Shown here piece by piece: positions 41,790 to 51,900 of a DNA stretch of 64,000 nt. The position numbers and the translations under genes were made by a program. Source of the stretch: Myxococcales bacterium (GTDB taxonomy: Bacteria > Myxococcota_A > Polyangia > Haliangiales > Haliangiaceae); assembly GCA_016720595.1 (NCBI GenBank), contig JADKKI010000001.1:248001-312000 (forward strand), given 5' to 3'. Position 1 is the stretch's first letter, and each line of letters starts with the position of its first letter. The notes below the pieces were generated by a model that was not told the DNA's origin, did no database searches, and worked only from the letters and a program-made list of their open reading frames with translations.

Positions 41790-43397
41790 GTGCTCGCGGA
41801 TGACGCTCGCTACGAAGCCCTGCTGACCCGCGATCCGCGGTTTGACGGCGTGTTCTTCGTCGGCGTCTCGACGACCGGTATCTACTGCCGCCCGATCTGC
41901 CCGGCGCGCACGCCGGGACGCTCGCGGTGCACGTTCTATGCGACGCCGGCCCAGGCCGAGGCCGCCGGGTTTCGTGCGTGCCTGCGCTGCCGCCCCGAGC
42001 TCGCGCCCGGGAACGCCGAGGTCGATGCGGTCGACGCGCTGGTGGCCGCGGTCGCGCGCCGGGTCGCAGAGGGTGCACTCAACACGGGGTCCGTCGACGA
42101 GCTCGCGCTGGAGCTCGGGGTCACGGCGCGCCACCTCCGTCGCGTGACCGAGCTCCGCCTCGGGGTCTCGCCCGTGGAGCTCGCGCAGACCCGCCGGCTC
42201 GCGCTCGCGAAGCAGCTGTTGCACGACACGTCGCTGCCGATCACCGAGATCGCGTTCGCCGCTGGGTTCTCGAGCGTGCGCCGCTTCAACGCGACGTTCT
42301 CCGAGCGCATGGGGCGTGCGCCCTCGGCGGTGCGGCGCGCGCGGCCCGACGCACCCGCGGCGGCGGGCGCACTGACGCTCCGGCTCGACTACCGGCGGCC
42401 CTACGCGTGGACGCACCTCCTCCGCTTCCTGCGGCTGCGTGCGATCCCCGGCGTCGAGGTCGTGGAGCCGCACGCGTATCACCGGATCGTGCGGATCGGC
42501 GCGCACATCGGGACGATCGAGGTCCGCGAGGCGCTGGACCGGCCGAGCCTGCTGCTCGTCGTCGCGCCGTCACTGCTCCCCGTCCTGATGTCGCTCGTCG
42601 CGCGCGTTCGTCGGATGTTCGATCTCGATGCGCGGCCGGACCTGATCGCACGCGTGCTCGCGAGAGATCCGCTGCTCGCACCGCAGGTCGCGGCGCGCCC
42701 GGGGCTGCGCCTTCCCGGCGCGATCGATCCGTTCGAGGCCGCGGTGCGCGCGCTGCTCGGGCAGCAGGTCTCGGTCGCAGGCGCCACCACGCTCGCGGGG
42801 CGCTTCGCGGCGAAGTTCGGCGGGCGTCACGCCGGTGGCGGCGCACTGTCCGTGGTGTTCCCGTCTGCGGCGGAGGTCGCGCGTGCCACGCCTGCCGAGA
42901 TCGCCACGATCGGCCTCCCCGGCGCGCGCGCTGCCGCGATCCACGGCCTCGCGCGTGCGCTCGCCGAGGATCGGTTCGCGCTCGACGGCGAGCTCGAGGC
43001 GTTCGTCGCGCGCGCGGTGGCGCTGCCCGGCGTCGGGGCGTGGACGGCGCACTATCTCGCGATGCGCGCGCTGCACCTGCCCGATGCCTTCCCGGCTGGA
43101 GATCTCGGGATCAAGAAGGCGCTCGCCGCAACCGCCCGCGAGGCGGAGGCGCGGGCCGAGGCGTGGCGGCCGTTTCGCTCGTACGCCGTGATGCACCTCT
43201 GGACCTCGCTTGGAGAAGCCCATGCTGCGGATGAAGACGATGTCCTCCCCGGTCGGCACGTTGCGCCTGTTCGCGCGCGAGGACGCGCTGCTCGGCGTGT
43301 ACCTCGACGCGCAGACGCCCCCACACACCGCGGCGACCGGCGACGCCACCGTGCTCGTCGAGGCCGCCGAGCAGCTGCGCGCGTACTTCGCGGGTGA
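41790..43397 (+). CDS. alkA: Ada-type regulator fused to AlkA DNA glycosylase
   Basis: The N-terminal Ada zinc domain has four Cys in [11 protein letters not shown] and [11 protein letters not shown]. An AraC-type helix-turn-helix (about 75-185; [20 protein letters not shown]) and an AlkA-like HhH-GPD glycosylase follow, with [36 protein letters not shown] and the catalytic Asp in [14 protein letters not shown]. The enzyme excises N-alkylated purines and may sense methyl damage. Gene-like text ends near 43210 (AVMHLWTSL). The remaining ~62 Arg-rich residues overlap the next gene in another frame, so the true end is probably lost by a one-base change or the tail is spurious. Confidence 0.85.
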   Translation: MLADDARYEALLTRDPRFDGVFFVGVSTTGIYCRPICPARTPGRSRCTFYATPAQAEAAGFRACLRCRPELAPGNAEVDAVDALVAAVARRVAEGALNTGSVDELALELGVTARHLRRVTELRLGVSPVELAQTRRLALAKQLLHDTSLPITEIAFAAGFSSVRRFNATFSERMGRAPSAVRRARPDAPAAAGALTLRLDYRRPYAWTHLLRFLRLRAIPGVEVVEPHAYHRIVRIGAHIGTIEVREALDRPSLLLVVAPSLLPVLMSLVARVRRMFDLDARPDLIARVLARDPLLAPQVAARPGLRLPGAIDPFEAAVRALLGQQVSVAGATTLAGRFAAKFGGRHAGGGALSVVFPSAAEVARATPAEIATIGLPGARAAAIHGLARALAEDRFALDGELEAFVARAVALPGVGAWTAHYLAMRALHLPDAFPAGDLGIKKALAATAREAEARAEAWRPFRSYAVMHLWTSLGEAHAADEDDVLPGRHVAPVRARGRAARRVPRRADAPTHRGDRRRHRARRGRRAAARVLRG

Positions 43398-43725
43398 GCG
43401 GCAGCGCTTCGATCTGCCGCTCGCGCCGGAGGGCACCGCGTTCCAGCGCCTCGTGTGGCGCGCGCTCGAGAACATCCCGTTCGGGCAGACCCGAACCTAC
43501 GGCGTGATCGCGCACGCGCTCGGGCGGCCGGCGGCGAGCCGCGCCGTGGGTGCCGCGAACGGGCAGAACCCACTGTCGATCATCGTGCCGTGTCACCGGG
43601 TGATCGGTGCGAGCGGGGCGCTCACGGGGTACGCGGGTGGGCTGGTCGCGAAGCAGTGGCTGCTCGCGCACGAGCAGCGCTACAGGCAGTCACCGCACGA
43701 GCCATCATCCACGCTGCGCGACTGA
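43222..43725 (+). CDS. ogt: Methylated-DNA--protein-cysteine methyltransferase
   Basis: A 167-residue suicide enzyme that removes methyl groups from O6-methylguanine. The active-site PCHRV is in [20 protein letters not shown], preceded by the DNA-binding [25 protein letters not shown] lies 5 nt before ATG 43222; ATG 43231 is also possible. It forms an alkylation-repair pair with the upstream alkA, overlapping it by 176 nt on paper. Its 3' end overlaps the convergent gene at 43680. Confidence 0.92.
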   Translation: MLRMKTMSSPVGTLRLFAREDALLGVYLDAQTPPHTAATGDATVLVEAAEQLRAYFAGERQRFDLPLAPEGTAFQRLVWRALENIPFGQTRTYGVIAHALGRPAASRAVGAANGQNPLSIIVPCHRVIGASGALTGYAGGLVAKQWLLAHEQRYRQSPHEPSSTLRD

Positions 43726-44216
43726 GTCTCCTCGATCTTCCAGCGGACGCCGGTCGTCACGCTCCAGGTGTGCGTGTGGTGCTTGCAGGCGCGGCCGCAG
43801 CTGCTCGTCGCGCACTCGATCGTCGCGGCGCGCGCGCTGCCGCCCACCACCTTGCATTGTCGTGCTCGCGGGACCTTCTCGGGGGCTGCCTTGGGCAGGA
43901 GCTGCCCGAGCTTGGTCTCGAGCACGCTCGCCGTGGGGACCCGCACGGCGCTCGCACGCGGGATGATCTTGGCCGTGATCAGCGCCTCGAGCAGCGGACC
44001 GCGCACCGCGGGGTCGTCGGAGATCACGCCGGCCGCGGCGGCGTCGATCGTGTGCTGGTCACCTCCCGCGACCCGCTCGGCGAGCGCCTTCGCCGCCTCG
44101 GCGCGAATCGGCGGGGTGCCATCCCAGATCCGCGCGAGGAGGCGGTCGGTCGCGATCGGATCCGCCATGGCGGCGCCCGCGAGCACGCCCAGCATCAGCA
44201 CCGCCGTCCACCGCAT
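43680..44216 (-). CDS. Exported protein with HEAT-like helices and a Cys-rich tail
   Basis: A 178-residue exported protein (signal peptide about 1-18, [11 protein letters not shown]). The mature part has short helical repeats ([39 protein letters not shown]), resembling HEAT-type pairs. A small Cys/His-rich C-terminal region ([33 protein letters not shown]) follows. The cysteine spacing could form disulphides or bind metal. Function unknown. Convergent with ogt, overlapping by 46 nt. Confidence 0.7.
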   Translation of the reverse strand: MRWTAVLMLGVLAGAAMADPIATDRLLARIWDGTPPIRAEAAKALAERVAGGDQHTIDAAAAGVISDDPAVRGPLLEALITAKIIPRASAVRVPTASVLETKLGQLLPKAAPEKVPRARQCKVVGGSARAATIECATSSCGRACKHHTHTWSVTTGVRWKIEETQSRSVDDGSCGDCL

Positions 44217-44236
44217 GCCTCCAGTATGGCGCGTGC

Positions 44237-44242
44237 TAGCGT
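44237..44242 (+). promoter_or_regulatory. Leaderless-type -10 hexamer TAGCGT
   Basis: TAGCGT lies 7 nt before ATG 44250. Confidence 0.35.
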
Positions 44243-44249
44243 GCTCTGC

Positions 44250-45068
44250 ATGCCGGCGTGGTCCCTGTTCGTCCTCCTCGGAGCGGGCCTCGCGTTCCTC
44301 GCGGGGCGGGGCGTGCACCGCCGGACCGGGCAGAGCGCGGCCGCGAACGCCGCCGGCCTGATCCCCGTCGCGGACCTGACGCATCTCCCGCAGGCGCTTC
44401 AGCGCACCGCGCTGTGGACGCTCAGCGACGGCGGCTTCGAGCGGCGCGTGGTGCACGGGGTCCTGTCGCGCAAGACGCACGACATCGATGTGACCGCGTT
44501 CGATCTCGAGACGCTGCGCGAGCGCCGCGGCGAGTGGGCGTGGCTGCCGCTCGATCGGCCGTTCCGGATCGGCCCCGTGGTCAGCATCGTCGCGTGCGAG
44601 GTCGATCGGCAGTTCCCCCACCTCCTGCTGAAGCGCGGCGGCGTGGGCGATGAGCTCGAGGACGACAACCTGATCGAGCGCACGGGCCACATCGCGAAGA
44701 TGGCACGCGACGGCCTCGGCCTCGCCCGCTCCTACGCGGCGGAGCTTCCGAACACCTTGCCGGCCGCCGAGCTCGGCGTGCCGCTGCCCGATCAGTGGCG
44801 CGCCTACGGCAAGGATCCCGGCGTCCTCACCGAGCTGCTCGGCGCCGGCTTCGCAGCCACGCTCGCGCAGTCCGGGCGCCGGGACCTCGTGATCGAGCTC
44901 CTCGATACGCTGATCGTCATCTATCCCGCGTCGCGGGACGTGGTCGGCGCCGATGCGTTCGCCGACCTGACGTCGACGGCGATCGCGATCACCGATGGGT
45001 TGCTCGCGAGCTCACCGGCGCTGTCACCGCGCGGCGTCGAGGCCACGCGGCCCGCGCCGCAGCACTGA
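44250..45068 (+). CDS. Hypothetical membrane-anchored protein
   Basis: A 272-residue protein with one N-terminal membrane segment (PAWSLFVLLGAGLAFLAGRG) and a soluble domain I do not recognise. It contains TALWTLSDGGFERRVVHGVL, THDIDVTAFDLETLRERRG, RIGPVVSIVACEVDRQFPHL and a helical C-terminal part (LIELLDTLIVIYPASRDVVG). It is probably bound to the inner membrane with the domain facing the cytosol. Its stop abuts the stop of the convergent CUB-Kazal gene. Confidence 0.65.
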   Translation: MPAWSLFVLLGAGLAFLAGRGVHRRTGQSAAANAAGLIPVADLTHLPQALQRTALWTLSDGGFERRVVHGVLSRKTHDIDVTAFDLETLRERRGEWAWLPLDRPFRIGPVVSIVACEVDRQFPHLLLKRGGVGDELEDDNLIERTGHIAKMARDGLGLARSYAAELPNTLPAAELGVPLPDQWRAYGKDPGVLTELLGAGFAATLAQSGRRDLVIELLDTLIVIYPASRDVVGADAFADLTSTAIAITDGLLASSPALSPRGVEATRPAPQH

Positions 45069-46727
45069 CTACCGATACTCGGCGTCGATCCGGAAGCCGG
45101 CCTTGTTGACCGAGCTGTCCGAGACGAAGCGCAGGTAGTGATAGCGACCTGCGAACTCCTCGGTGGCCGTCGGACCGGCGGTGCCGGTGTAGCGCTTCAT
45201 CTGCTTCCAAGCGCCGTTGACCCAGCTCCACACCTCGAGGAAGTCGTAGTTCGCCTCGAGCGCGAAGCCCGATGCGGTGACGAGGCGGAGCGCCTGGGCG
45301 CCGGCCGGGAGCGAGAGCTCCTTCCACACGCTGGTCGAACTCGCGTACGGGTGCGCCGTCTCGAAGCTGCCACCGGCAACCGGCTTCCACGGGACGCCCG
45401 CGGCCCACGTGCACGCGTTCGTGTTGCACGCCCACGCGCCGAGCACGGCGGGGTGGACGAGGCCGGTGCAGTCCGACGGCGCATCGCAGTACGTCTTGTC
45501 GACGCAGCGCCCGCCCGCATCCGGGAACGGATACGTGAACTGCGACGCGCCGAACCGGCACTTGTTGTCGCCAAGGCAGGTGAGGCCCATGATCGTGCCG
45601 CACGAGTCACCGGGTGTGCCGCACTCGCCCGTGTGGGCGACGGGCGCGTTCGCGCAGCCCGCCTCGCAGGCGTTGCCGAACGTGTGACCACTCTCGCCGC
45701 ACACCGGCTGGTAGACGGCGGGGCACACGCAGCTCTGGGTCTCGACGCACTCCGCGGTCGCCGCGTCGCAGCTGAAGCTGTCGCCGCAGGTCAGCCCGCC
45801 GGTCGGCGTGCCGCAGGTGAACAGGGCCTCGAAGTCCGTGATCAGCTGTGCGACGGCCGCGTCCTGCGCACCCTCGCTCGCCACGAACGTGACGTGCTTG
45901 GTGCCGGCCTTGATCGTGAGCTCCTCGCGCGCGGTGTTCGCGGCGATCGCGCGGTCATAGCCGGGGCCGTGCAGCAGGCCGAGGTCGGAGGCGCGCTTGA
46001 CGAGCGCGTTGACGCGCACCTGATCGAGCGAGCCGATCACGGTGGTCTGCGGGGCATCGCTCGGACCGGGGTGGGTCTCGCTCGCGACGTTGCCGCTGAC
46101 CGCGTGGTTCGTGCGGTTGCGCCCCTGGGCGCGCGCATGCGTGATCTCGATCGTGGACTCCGCGGCGCAGACGCGCGCCGTGGGGCAACCGCAGACCGCG
46201 GGCGCCGGCGTGACATCGACCTTGCCGGCGCCGCACGCCGGGTACGCGATCGCCGGGCAGACCGGCGCGCCGTTCCACTCGAGCTTGTCGATCTCGAAGC
46301 CATGGCGCGTGACGCTGCCATCCGAATCGAGGCGGACCTTGACGCTGGTGCCGCTCTTGCCGAACCAGGCCGTCCAGGTGTCGTCCTTGTCGCCATCGAA
46401 GCTCTGCACCGGCGCGCCGGTCGGCTCGACGGTCACGAAGTCATACGCGGCCTCGGTGCGCAGCACCTTGAAGTGCACGCGAACCTGGTTCGCGCACGAC
46501 GGGAGGTTCGTGTACGGGACCGTGAACAGCTTGTCGAGGTTGTTGGTGTACGGATGCGCCGACTGAACGTTGACGGCGATCTCCTTGGACGACGCGTCGG
46601 CCTTGCCGAGCTCGGTGGGGACGGCAGGGGGGGCACTCTCGTCGACGACGCCCTTGGCGTCTTCCTTGTCCATGGCGCACGCCGAGGCGCCGAGGACCGT
46701 GAACAGGACTAGGCAATTCTTCAGCAT
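45069..46727 (-). CDS. Lipoprotein with two CUB-like domains flanking a Kazal-type module
   Basis: A 552-residue lipoprotein (VLFTVLGASACAMD). An N-terminal CUB-like beta domain (about 45-135; VQSAHPYTNNLDKLFTVPY, RVHFKVLRTEAAYDFVTVEP) precedes a middle region with regularly spaced cysteines. That region includes CVCPAVYQPVCGESGHTFGN, a Kazal-type inhibitor fold. A second CUB-like domain (about 455-552; SFETAHPYASSTSVWKEL, YHYLRFVSDSSVNKAGFRID) closes the protein. The combination suggests a surface protein that binds protein or glycan and may inhibit serine proteases. The partner is unknown. Confidence 0.8.
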   Translation of the reverse strand: MLKNCLVLFTVLGASACAMDKEDAKGVVDESAPPAVPTELGKADASSKEIAVNVQSAHPYTNNLDKLFTVPYTNLPSCANQVRVHFKVLRTEAAYDFVTVEPTGAPVQSFDGDKDDTWTAWFGKSGTSVKVRLDSDGSVTRHGFEIDKLEWNGAPVCPAIAYPACGAGKVDVTPAPAVCGCPTARVCAAESTIEITHARAQGRNRTNHAVSGNVASETHPGPSDAPQTTVIGSLDQVRVNALVKRASDLGLLHGPGYDRAIAANTAREELTIKAGTKHVTFVASEGAQDAAVAQLITDFEALFTCGTPTGGLTCGDSFSCDAATAECVETQSCVCPAVYQPVCGESGHTFGNACEAGCANAPVAHTGECGTPGDSCGTIMGLTCLGDNKCRFGASQFTYPFPDAGGRCVDKTYCDAPSDCTGLVHPAVLGAWACNTNACTWAAGVPWKPVAGGSFETAHPYASSTSVWKELSLPAGAQALRLVTASGFALEANYDFLEVWSWVNGAWKQMKRYTGTAGPTATEEFAGRYHYLRFVSDSSVNKAGFRIDAEYR

Positions 46728-46874
46728 TAGATGCGCGCGCCTGGAGCAAGTTCCGTTCCGCTGTCATCTCGGCGCAATACGGCGTTTCCGCGTGATGGCG
46801 GTGAGCAGATCGAGACAGCCACGACGCAGGGGTGGCTACTCGGGTTGCCGTGGCTGAAGCAGGCGTGTGCTGGC

Positions 46875-48905
46875 TCACCGCCGTGACAGCGACCCGCGAC
46901 GTCGCAACCAGCCCGCCGCGCGTGCCGGATAGTGAACGTTTCCGTCCGCGTCGTACCAGGTGTCGGCCGGGATCGGCGCGTGCCCCCTGACGACGTAGTC
47001 CGTGATCCGTGGGCAACGCGGGCCGGGCATGAGGCCGGACTTCGCGCATAGCTCGATCTCCTCGATCTCCGACGGTCGGGGCGGGAGCGTCAGCGGCGTC
47101 CCGTCGGCGATCGCGAGCATCGCATCGCGGACGAGCGGCGCTGCCGCATCCATCCCGACGATCCCTTGCGTCGCGGTGCCATCGAACGTGCCCGCCCAGG
47201 CTCCCACGATCACCTCGCGCGTCGCGCCGATCGCCCAGGTGTCGGCGAACCCGCGCGCGGTGCCGGTCTTCGCGGCGATCCGGAACGGCAGATCGAACGG
47301 AAGCTCCATGCCGAACCCGGGGCGTCGTGCCTCCGGATCCGCCAGCATGTCCATGACGAGCCACGAGGTCTCGGGCGAGAACACCCTGCGCTCGGAGCGT
47401 CGCGCCGGCGACCAGCGCGCACCATCCGGCATCACCGCGACCGCGATGCCGCGCGGTGCCCCCGCGAAGCCGTCCTTGACGAGGAAGCCATAGCCGGCTG
47501 CGAGATCGATCAACCGGACCTTCGCCGCGCCGAGCGCGAGCCGCAGCCCGTAGTCATCAGGTGCACCGGCGAGCTCGGCGACGCCGGCCGTGCGGAGCAC
47601 GCTCATCACGCTTGGAATGCCGATCTTCTGCAGCACGTCGACGGCGGCAAAGTTGTACGAGCTCGCGAGCGCCTCGCGATAGCGCACCGGTCCGTGCTCG
47701 ATCGAACCCGACGGCGCGAAGTAGTCATCGGCGGTGTCGCGCGTGTCCCACGCGATCGTCGCGGGCGAGTCGCCGCGCTCGATCGCCGCGCCGTAGACGA
47801 ACGGCTTGAGCGCCGAGCCCGGGTGCCGTCGTCGCGTGGTGATGTTGATCTGGCCGCCGGGCCCGTCCCACGCGACCGAACCGATCATCACGCGGACCTC
47901 GGTGGTCTGCGTGTCGAGCACGAGGAGGCCAGCCTGATCGAGGTTCCGGCGGTGCAGCGCGGCCACCTGCTCGCTGACCCGGTGCTGAAGCGTGCGCTGG
48001 AGCCGGAGATCCAGCGTCGTACGCACGGTGCCGCCCGCGCGCCGGACCTCGTCCGGCAGTTGCTCCGCGATCCAGCGCGTGAAGTGCGGTGCCTCGTCCT
48101 GGGGGCGGAACCGTCCGATCTCCACGTGGGTGACCCTTGCCGCGGTTGCCCGGTCGTCGGTGATCACCCCGCGGTCGACGAGCATCGCGAGCACCCGATC
48201 GCGACGGCGGAGCGCAGCCTCGGGGTGCTTCCACGGGTCGTACGCGCTCGGCGCACGCGGGATCACGGCGAGTAGCGCTGCCTCCGCATCGGACAGCCCG
48301 CTCGGTGGCTTGCCGAAGTACAGCTGCGCCGCGGCCGCGAAGCCGTAGGCGCCATTCCCGAAGTAGGCCCGGTTCATCCACTGCTCGAGGATCGTGCGCT
48401 TGTCCACGGCGCGTTCGATGCGCAGCGCGAGCAGCGACTCGCGCAGCTTGGCCGAGAGGCTGCGCGCCTCGCCCGCGGTGGCGAGCATGCGCGCGAGCTG
48501 CATCGTCAGGGTCGATCCTCCGAACCGCCCGCCGTGCAGGTCCAGCCACACCGCGCGCGCGATGCCCGCGCCGTCGACGCCGCCATGGCTCCAGAACCCT
48601 TGATCCTCGGACTCGATCACGGCGGAGACCGCGAGGGCAGGCAACTCCCCGAGGTGCGTCCACCGCGTGCGGTCCGCGCCCTGTGCCGGGAGCACCGCGA
48701 TCTGCTCGCCCCGTAGATCGAGCAGCACGAGCGGCTCGCTGGTGGCGATCAGATCATCGGGGTCGAACCGCCAGGCGAGCACCAGGACGATCGACAGCTG
48801 CACGGCGATCGCGAGCGGGAGCAGCAGGGCGACCAGCCCCCACCGGCCGTAGCGCCACGCCGTGTACAGCGCGCGCAGGATCCGTGCGAGAGGGGATCGG
48901 GTCAC
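46875..48905 (-). CDS. pbpC: Penicillin-binding protein 1C
   Basis: A 676-residue bifunctional murein synthase. A cytoplasmic tail and one membrane segment (about 20-45) precede a GT51 glycosyltransferase (ESEDQGFWSHGGVDGAG, RFGGSTLTMQLARML). The transpeptidase has the catalytic Ser in GSALKPF (about 366), SYN in ASSYNFAAVDVL, and KTGTARG (about 548). It lacks the C-terminal BiPBP_C domain common in PBP1C, ending soon after PADTWYDADGNVHYP. GTG 48905 overlaps the stop of the upstream alpha-2-macroglobulin gene by 4 nt, the usual YfhM-PbpC pairing. Confidence 0.93.
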   Translation of the reverse strand: MTRSPLARILRALYTAWRYGRWGLVALLLPLAIAVQLSIVLVLAWRFDPDDLIATSEPLVLLDLRGEQIAVLPAQGADRTRWTHLGELPALAVSAVIESEDQGFWSHGGVDGAGIARAVWLDLHGGRFGGSTLTMQLARMLATAGEARSLSAKLRESLLALRIERAVDKRTILEQWMNRAYFGNGAYGFAAAAQLYFGKPPSGLSDAEAALLAVIPRAPSAYDPWKHPEAALRRRDRVLAMLVDRGVITDDRATAARVTHVEIGRFRPQDEAPHFTRWIAEQLPDEVRRAGGTVRTTLDLRLQRTLQHRVSEQVAALHRRNLDQAGLLVLDTQTTEVRVMIGSVAWDGPGGQINITTRRRHPGSALKPFVYGAAIERGDSPATIAWDTRDTADDYFAPSGSIEHGPVRYREALASSYNFAAVDVLQKIGIPSVMSVLRTAGVAELAGAPDDYGLRLALGAAKVRLIDLAAGYGFLVKDGFAGAPRGIAVAVMPDGARWSPARRSERRVFSPETSWLVMDMLADPEARRPGFGMELPFDLPFRIAAKTGTARGFADTWAIGATREVIVGAWAGTFDGTATQGIVGMDAAAPLVRDAMLAIADGTPLTLPPRPSEIEEIELCAKSGLMPGPRCPRITDYVVRGHAPIPADTWYDADGNVHYPARAAGWLRRRGSLSRR

Positions 48906-51900
48906 TTCGTGACCGTCACCACCGTGCGCTCGGTGCGGCCGCGCACGTCGGGTGCATACATCGCCTCGATCGTCGCGGGCATCGCGGCGAACGTGCCATC
49001 GATGGTCGCGCGCGCCTGGTACGTCAGCTCGTAGTCACCGCGGCGCATCGAGTCCGCGAACCACTGCACGCGATCGTCGCGCATCTCCTGGTGGTCGAAC
49101 GTGATCGCGTTCCACCAGTTCTGCCGGCTCGAGGTCGGCGTGGGCGCGGCCTTCGTGCTCTGGCCACCGGCGGCGAGCTTCGGGTTGACCACCTCGAACC
49201 CCGCCGGGATGGGATCCACGAGCGCGATCCACCGGCGATCTGCGCCCGCCGTGATCGAGAGCCTGACGGTCACCATCTCGCCGGCCTTGAACTGCGTCTT
49301 CGGCGCGCCCGCGGCATCGAGGTATGCGCGCGTGATCGTGTAGCCGTTCGCCACAGCCGCGCCGCTGTCGACGCGCGCCTCGGTGACGCGGACGCCGACG
49401 TGCGCACCATCGGTGACCGAGACCGTGACGTCATCTCCCGTGGTCTCGCCGAGGCCGAGCTTGACGGTCGCGATCTCGGCGCCGCCGATCTTCTGCTTGA
49501 ACACCTGCTTGCCGCCGACCTTGACCGTCGCAGTCGTCTCGCCCGTGGCCGCGCGCCGGCCGTAGTCCGAGAGCGCGACCAGGGACCACAGGTTCTCCTG
49601 CGTGGACACCCACGTGCCGGTCTTGCCGCGCGCGGCCTTGAGGCCCTGGGCGAGCGGCTCGATCATCTTGGAGCGCGGATCCACCTCGAGCAGTGCCGCG
49701 AGCGTCATCGCCGTCGCCCGGACGTCGGAGGTCATGTACAGCTCGTACTCCTCGCCGGGGAAGGTCTCCTTCACGGTGGCGCGACCCTCCGCGATCACGA
49801 GGTTCGATTCGATCAGCTGCTGGAGCTCCGCGACCTGCGCGGCATCGGCCTTCGCGAGGAACAGCGCGCGGAGCAAGAACGCCTGGCCCCACTTCGGCAG
49901 GCCGGCACGCATCGCGAACAGCCGCGCGTCGAGGCTCGCATCGGGCTTGCCGCGGAGTGCCATCACGTACGCGGCCATGGCCATCGTCGCGCCATCGCCG
50001 TTCGGCTTGAGGTTCGTGCTGCTGCTCGCCCAGGTGGACAGCGCGGCGATACCCTTGTCGAACACGTCCTGCGGGATCTCCTCGCCGGCCTTCTGGGCCA
50101 CGGTCAGGCCCCACAGGGCGTAAGCGGCGAGGTGCGGATAGGTCTGCGACTGCGGCCACAGGGAGAACAGGCCGTCGCCCTGCTGGTGGCGGATCACCTT
50201 CTGGACGCCGATCCGGATGAACTGGCTGGCCTTCGTGCCCTTGAGGGTCGGATCGTCGAGCGTGTTCGCGAGGTCGCGCGCGGCGACCAGCGGGATGAAG
50301 CGCGACATCGTCTGCTCGAGACAGCCGTACGGATACTCGACGAGCGCGCGCAGCCCAGGGGCGAGCTCGCCCACGCCGCTGCGATCGATGGTGATCACGA
50401 GCTGGCTCTCCTTGCGCAGCACGTCCTGCGCGGCGCCGATCCTGCCGGCCCACGCCTGATCCTTCGCGAGCGTGGTCTCCACGAGGAGGCGGTTGTCGAT
50501 GATGCGCGGCCGATCGATCGGCAGCGTGACCTTGACCGCGTCACGCTCGCGGCCGAGCGCCACGGCGAACTCGAACGTCGCCGACGCGTTGTCCGAGGCC
50601 TTCGCCGCGAACCGCACGCGCGCCGAGCCATTGGCCGGCACGGCCACGGTCTGTCGCGCACCATCGAGCGCGGCCCCGATCGCCTTCGCGGTGACCACCG
50701 CATCGCCGGCCTGATCGGTGTGGTTGTGGATCACGATGCCCACCGAGGCCGCATCGTTCGAGCGCAGGAAGCGGGGCAGGGCAGGGGCCGCCATCAGCGG
50801 CTTGTTGACGGTCAGCCGGGTCTCGCCGGCGCCGAACTGATCCGCCACGTCCGCGGCGACCGCCATCAGCCGGAACGCGGTGAGGTTGTCGGGCGCGGTG
50901 AACGCGAACGCGATCTCGCCCTGGTCATCGGTGACGAGCATCGGCGCCCAGTACGCCGAGGCCACGAACTTGCTGCGCACGCGCTGCGCATCATCGGTGG
51001 AGCCCGAATCGCCGCCCTCGTCGGGATCGCCGGCCTCGGGATCCGCGAGCCGCGCGATCCGGTTCCAGTTGGTGCCCGCGTCGACGCCTAGCCCGTACGA
51101 CGCATAGAACGTCTTCATCGGATTCGGCGTGGCGTACGAGATCAGCTGGAGGACTCCTTCGTCCGCCGCGGAGAGCGAGACCTCGGCCTTCACCGGCGCG
51201 CCGGCGTGCGTGACCTTGATCTTGCCGGACACGCGATCACCCGGGCGCACGGTCGCCGCATCGAGCGTCACGGCCACGTCGAGCTGCTTGTGCGCACTCG
51301 AGACCTTGAGCTCCACCATGCCCATCTTGAACATCGGGCGGTTCCGATCACCCGCACCGCGCCGACCCGTGACCAGCGCCACGCTCGCGAACACGTTCGG
51401 GGCCCATGCATCTGCGATCACGAGCTCCACGCCCTCCGACGAGGCGCCGAGCTTCTTGACGCGCGCATCGATGATGCCGTCGCGCTCGATCGTGATCAGC
51501 GCGGTGGGCTTGTCGAGGTTGGCCTGCGCCACGAGGCGGGCGGTGTCGCCGGGCAGGTACGCCGGCTTGCTCGCGATCAGGGTCATCCGATCGCCCTCGT
51601 CGCCGCTCCAGAAGGCTTCGCCCTTGCCGATCACCCAGATCTCGCTCGCGACCGAGACCGCGTTGCCGCGATCGTCTTTGCCCTCGGCCCGCACGATGTA
51701 GTCGCCGGGCTCGGTGGGGTACAGGCGCTCCACATGCGAGCCGCCGGCGGCGATCTCGATGTCGCGCGTGAGCATGACCTTGTCGCTCGCATCGCAGCGC
51801 TGGAAGCTGCGCGAGCCCACGTCATTCCACGCGCAGGTGCGCACGGTGCGGGTGAACGTCAGCTTCGCCTTCGCCGCGGTCCGCTTGCCGGCGGGATCGA

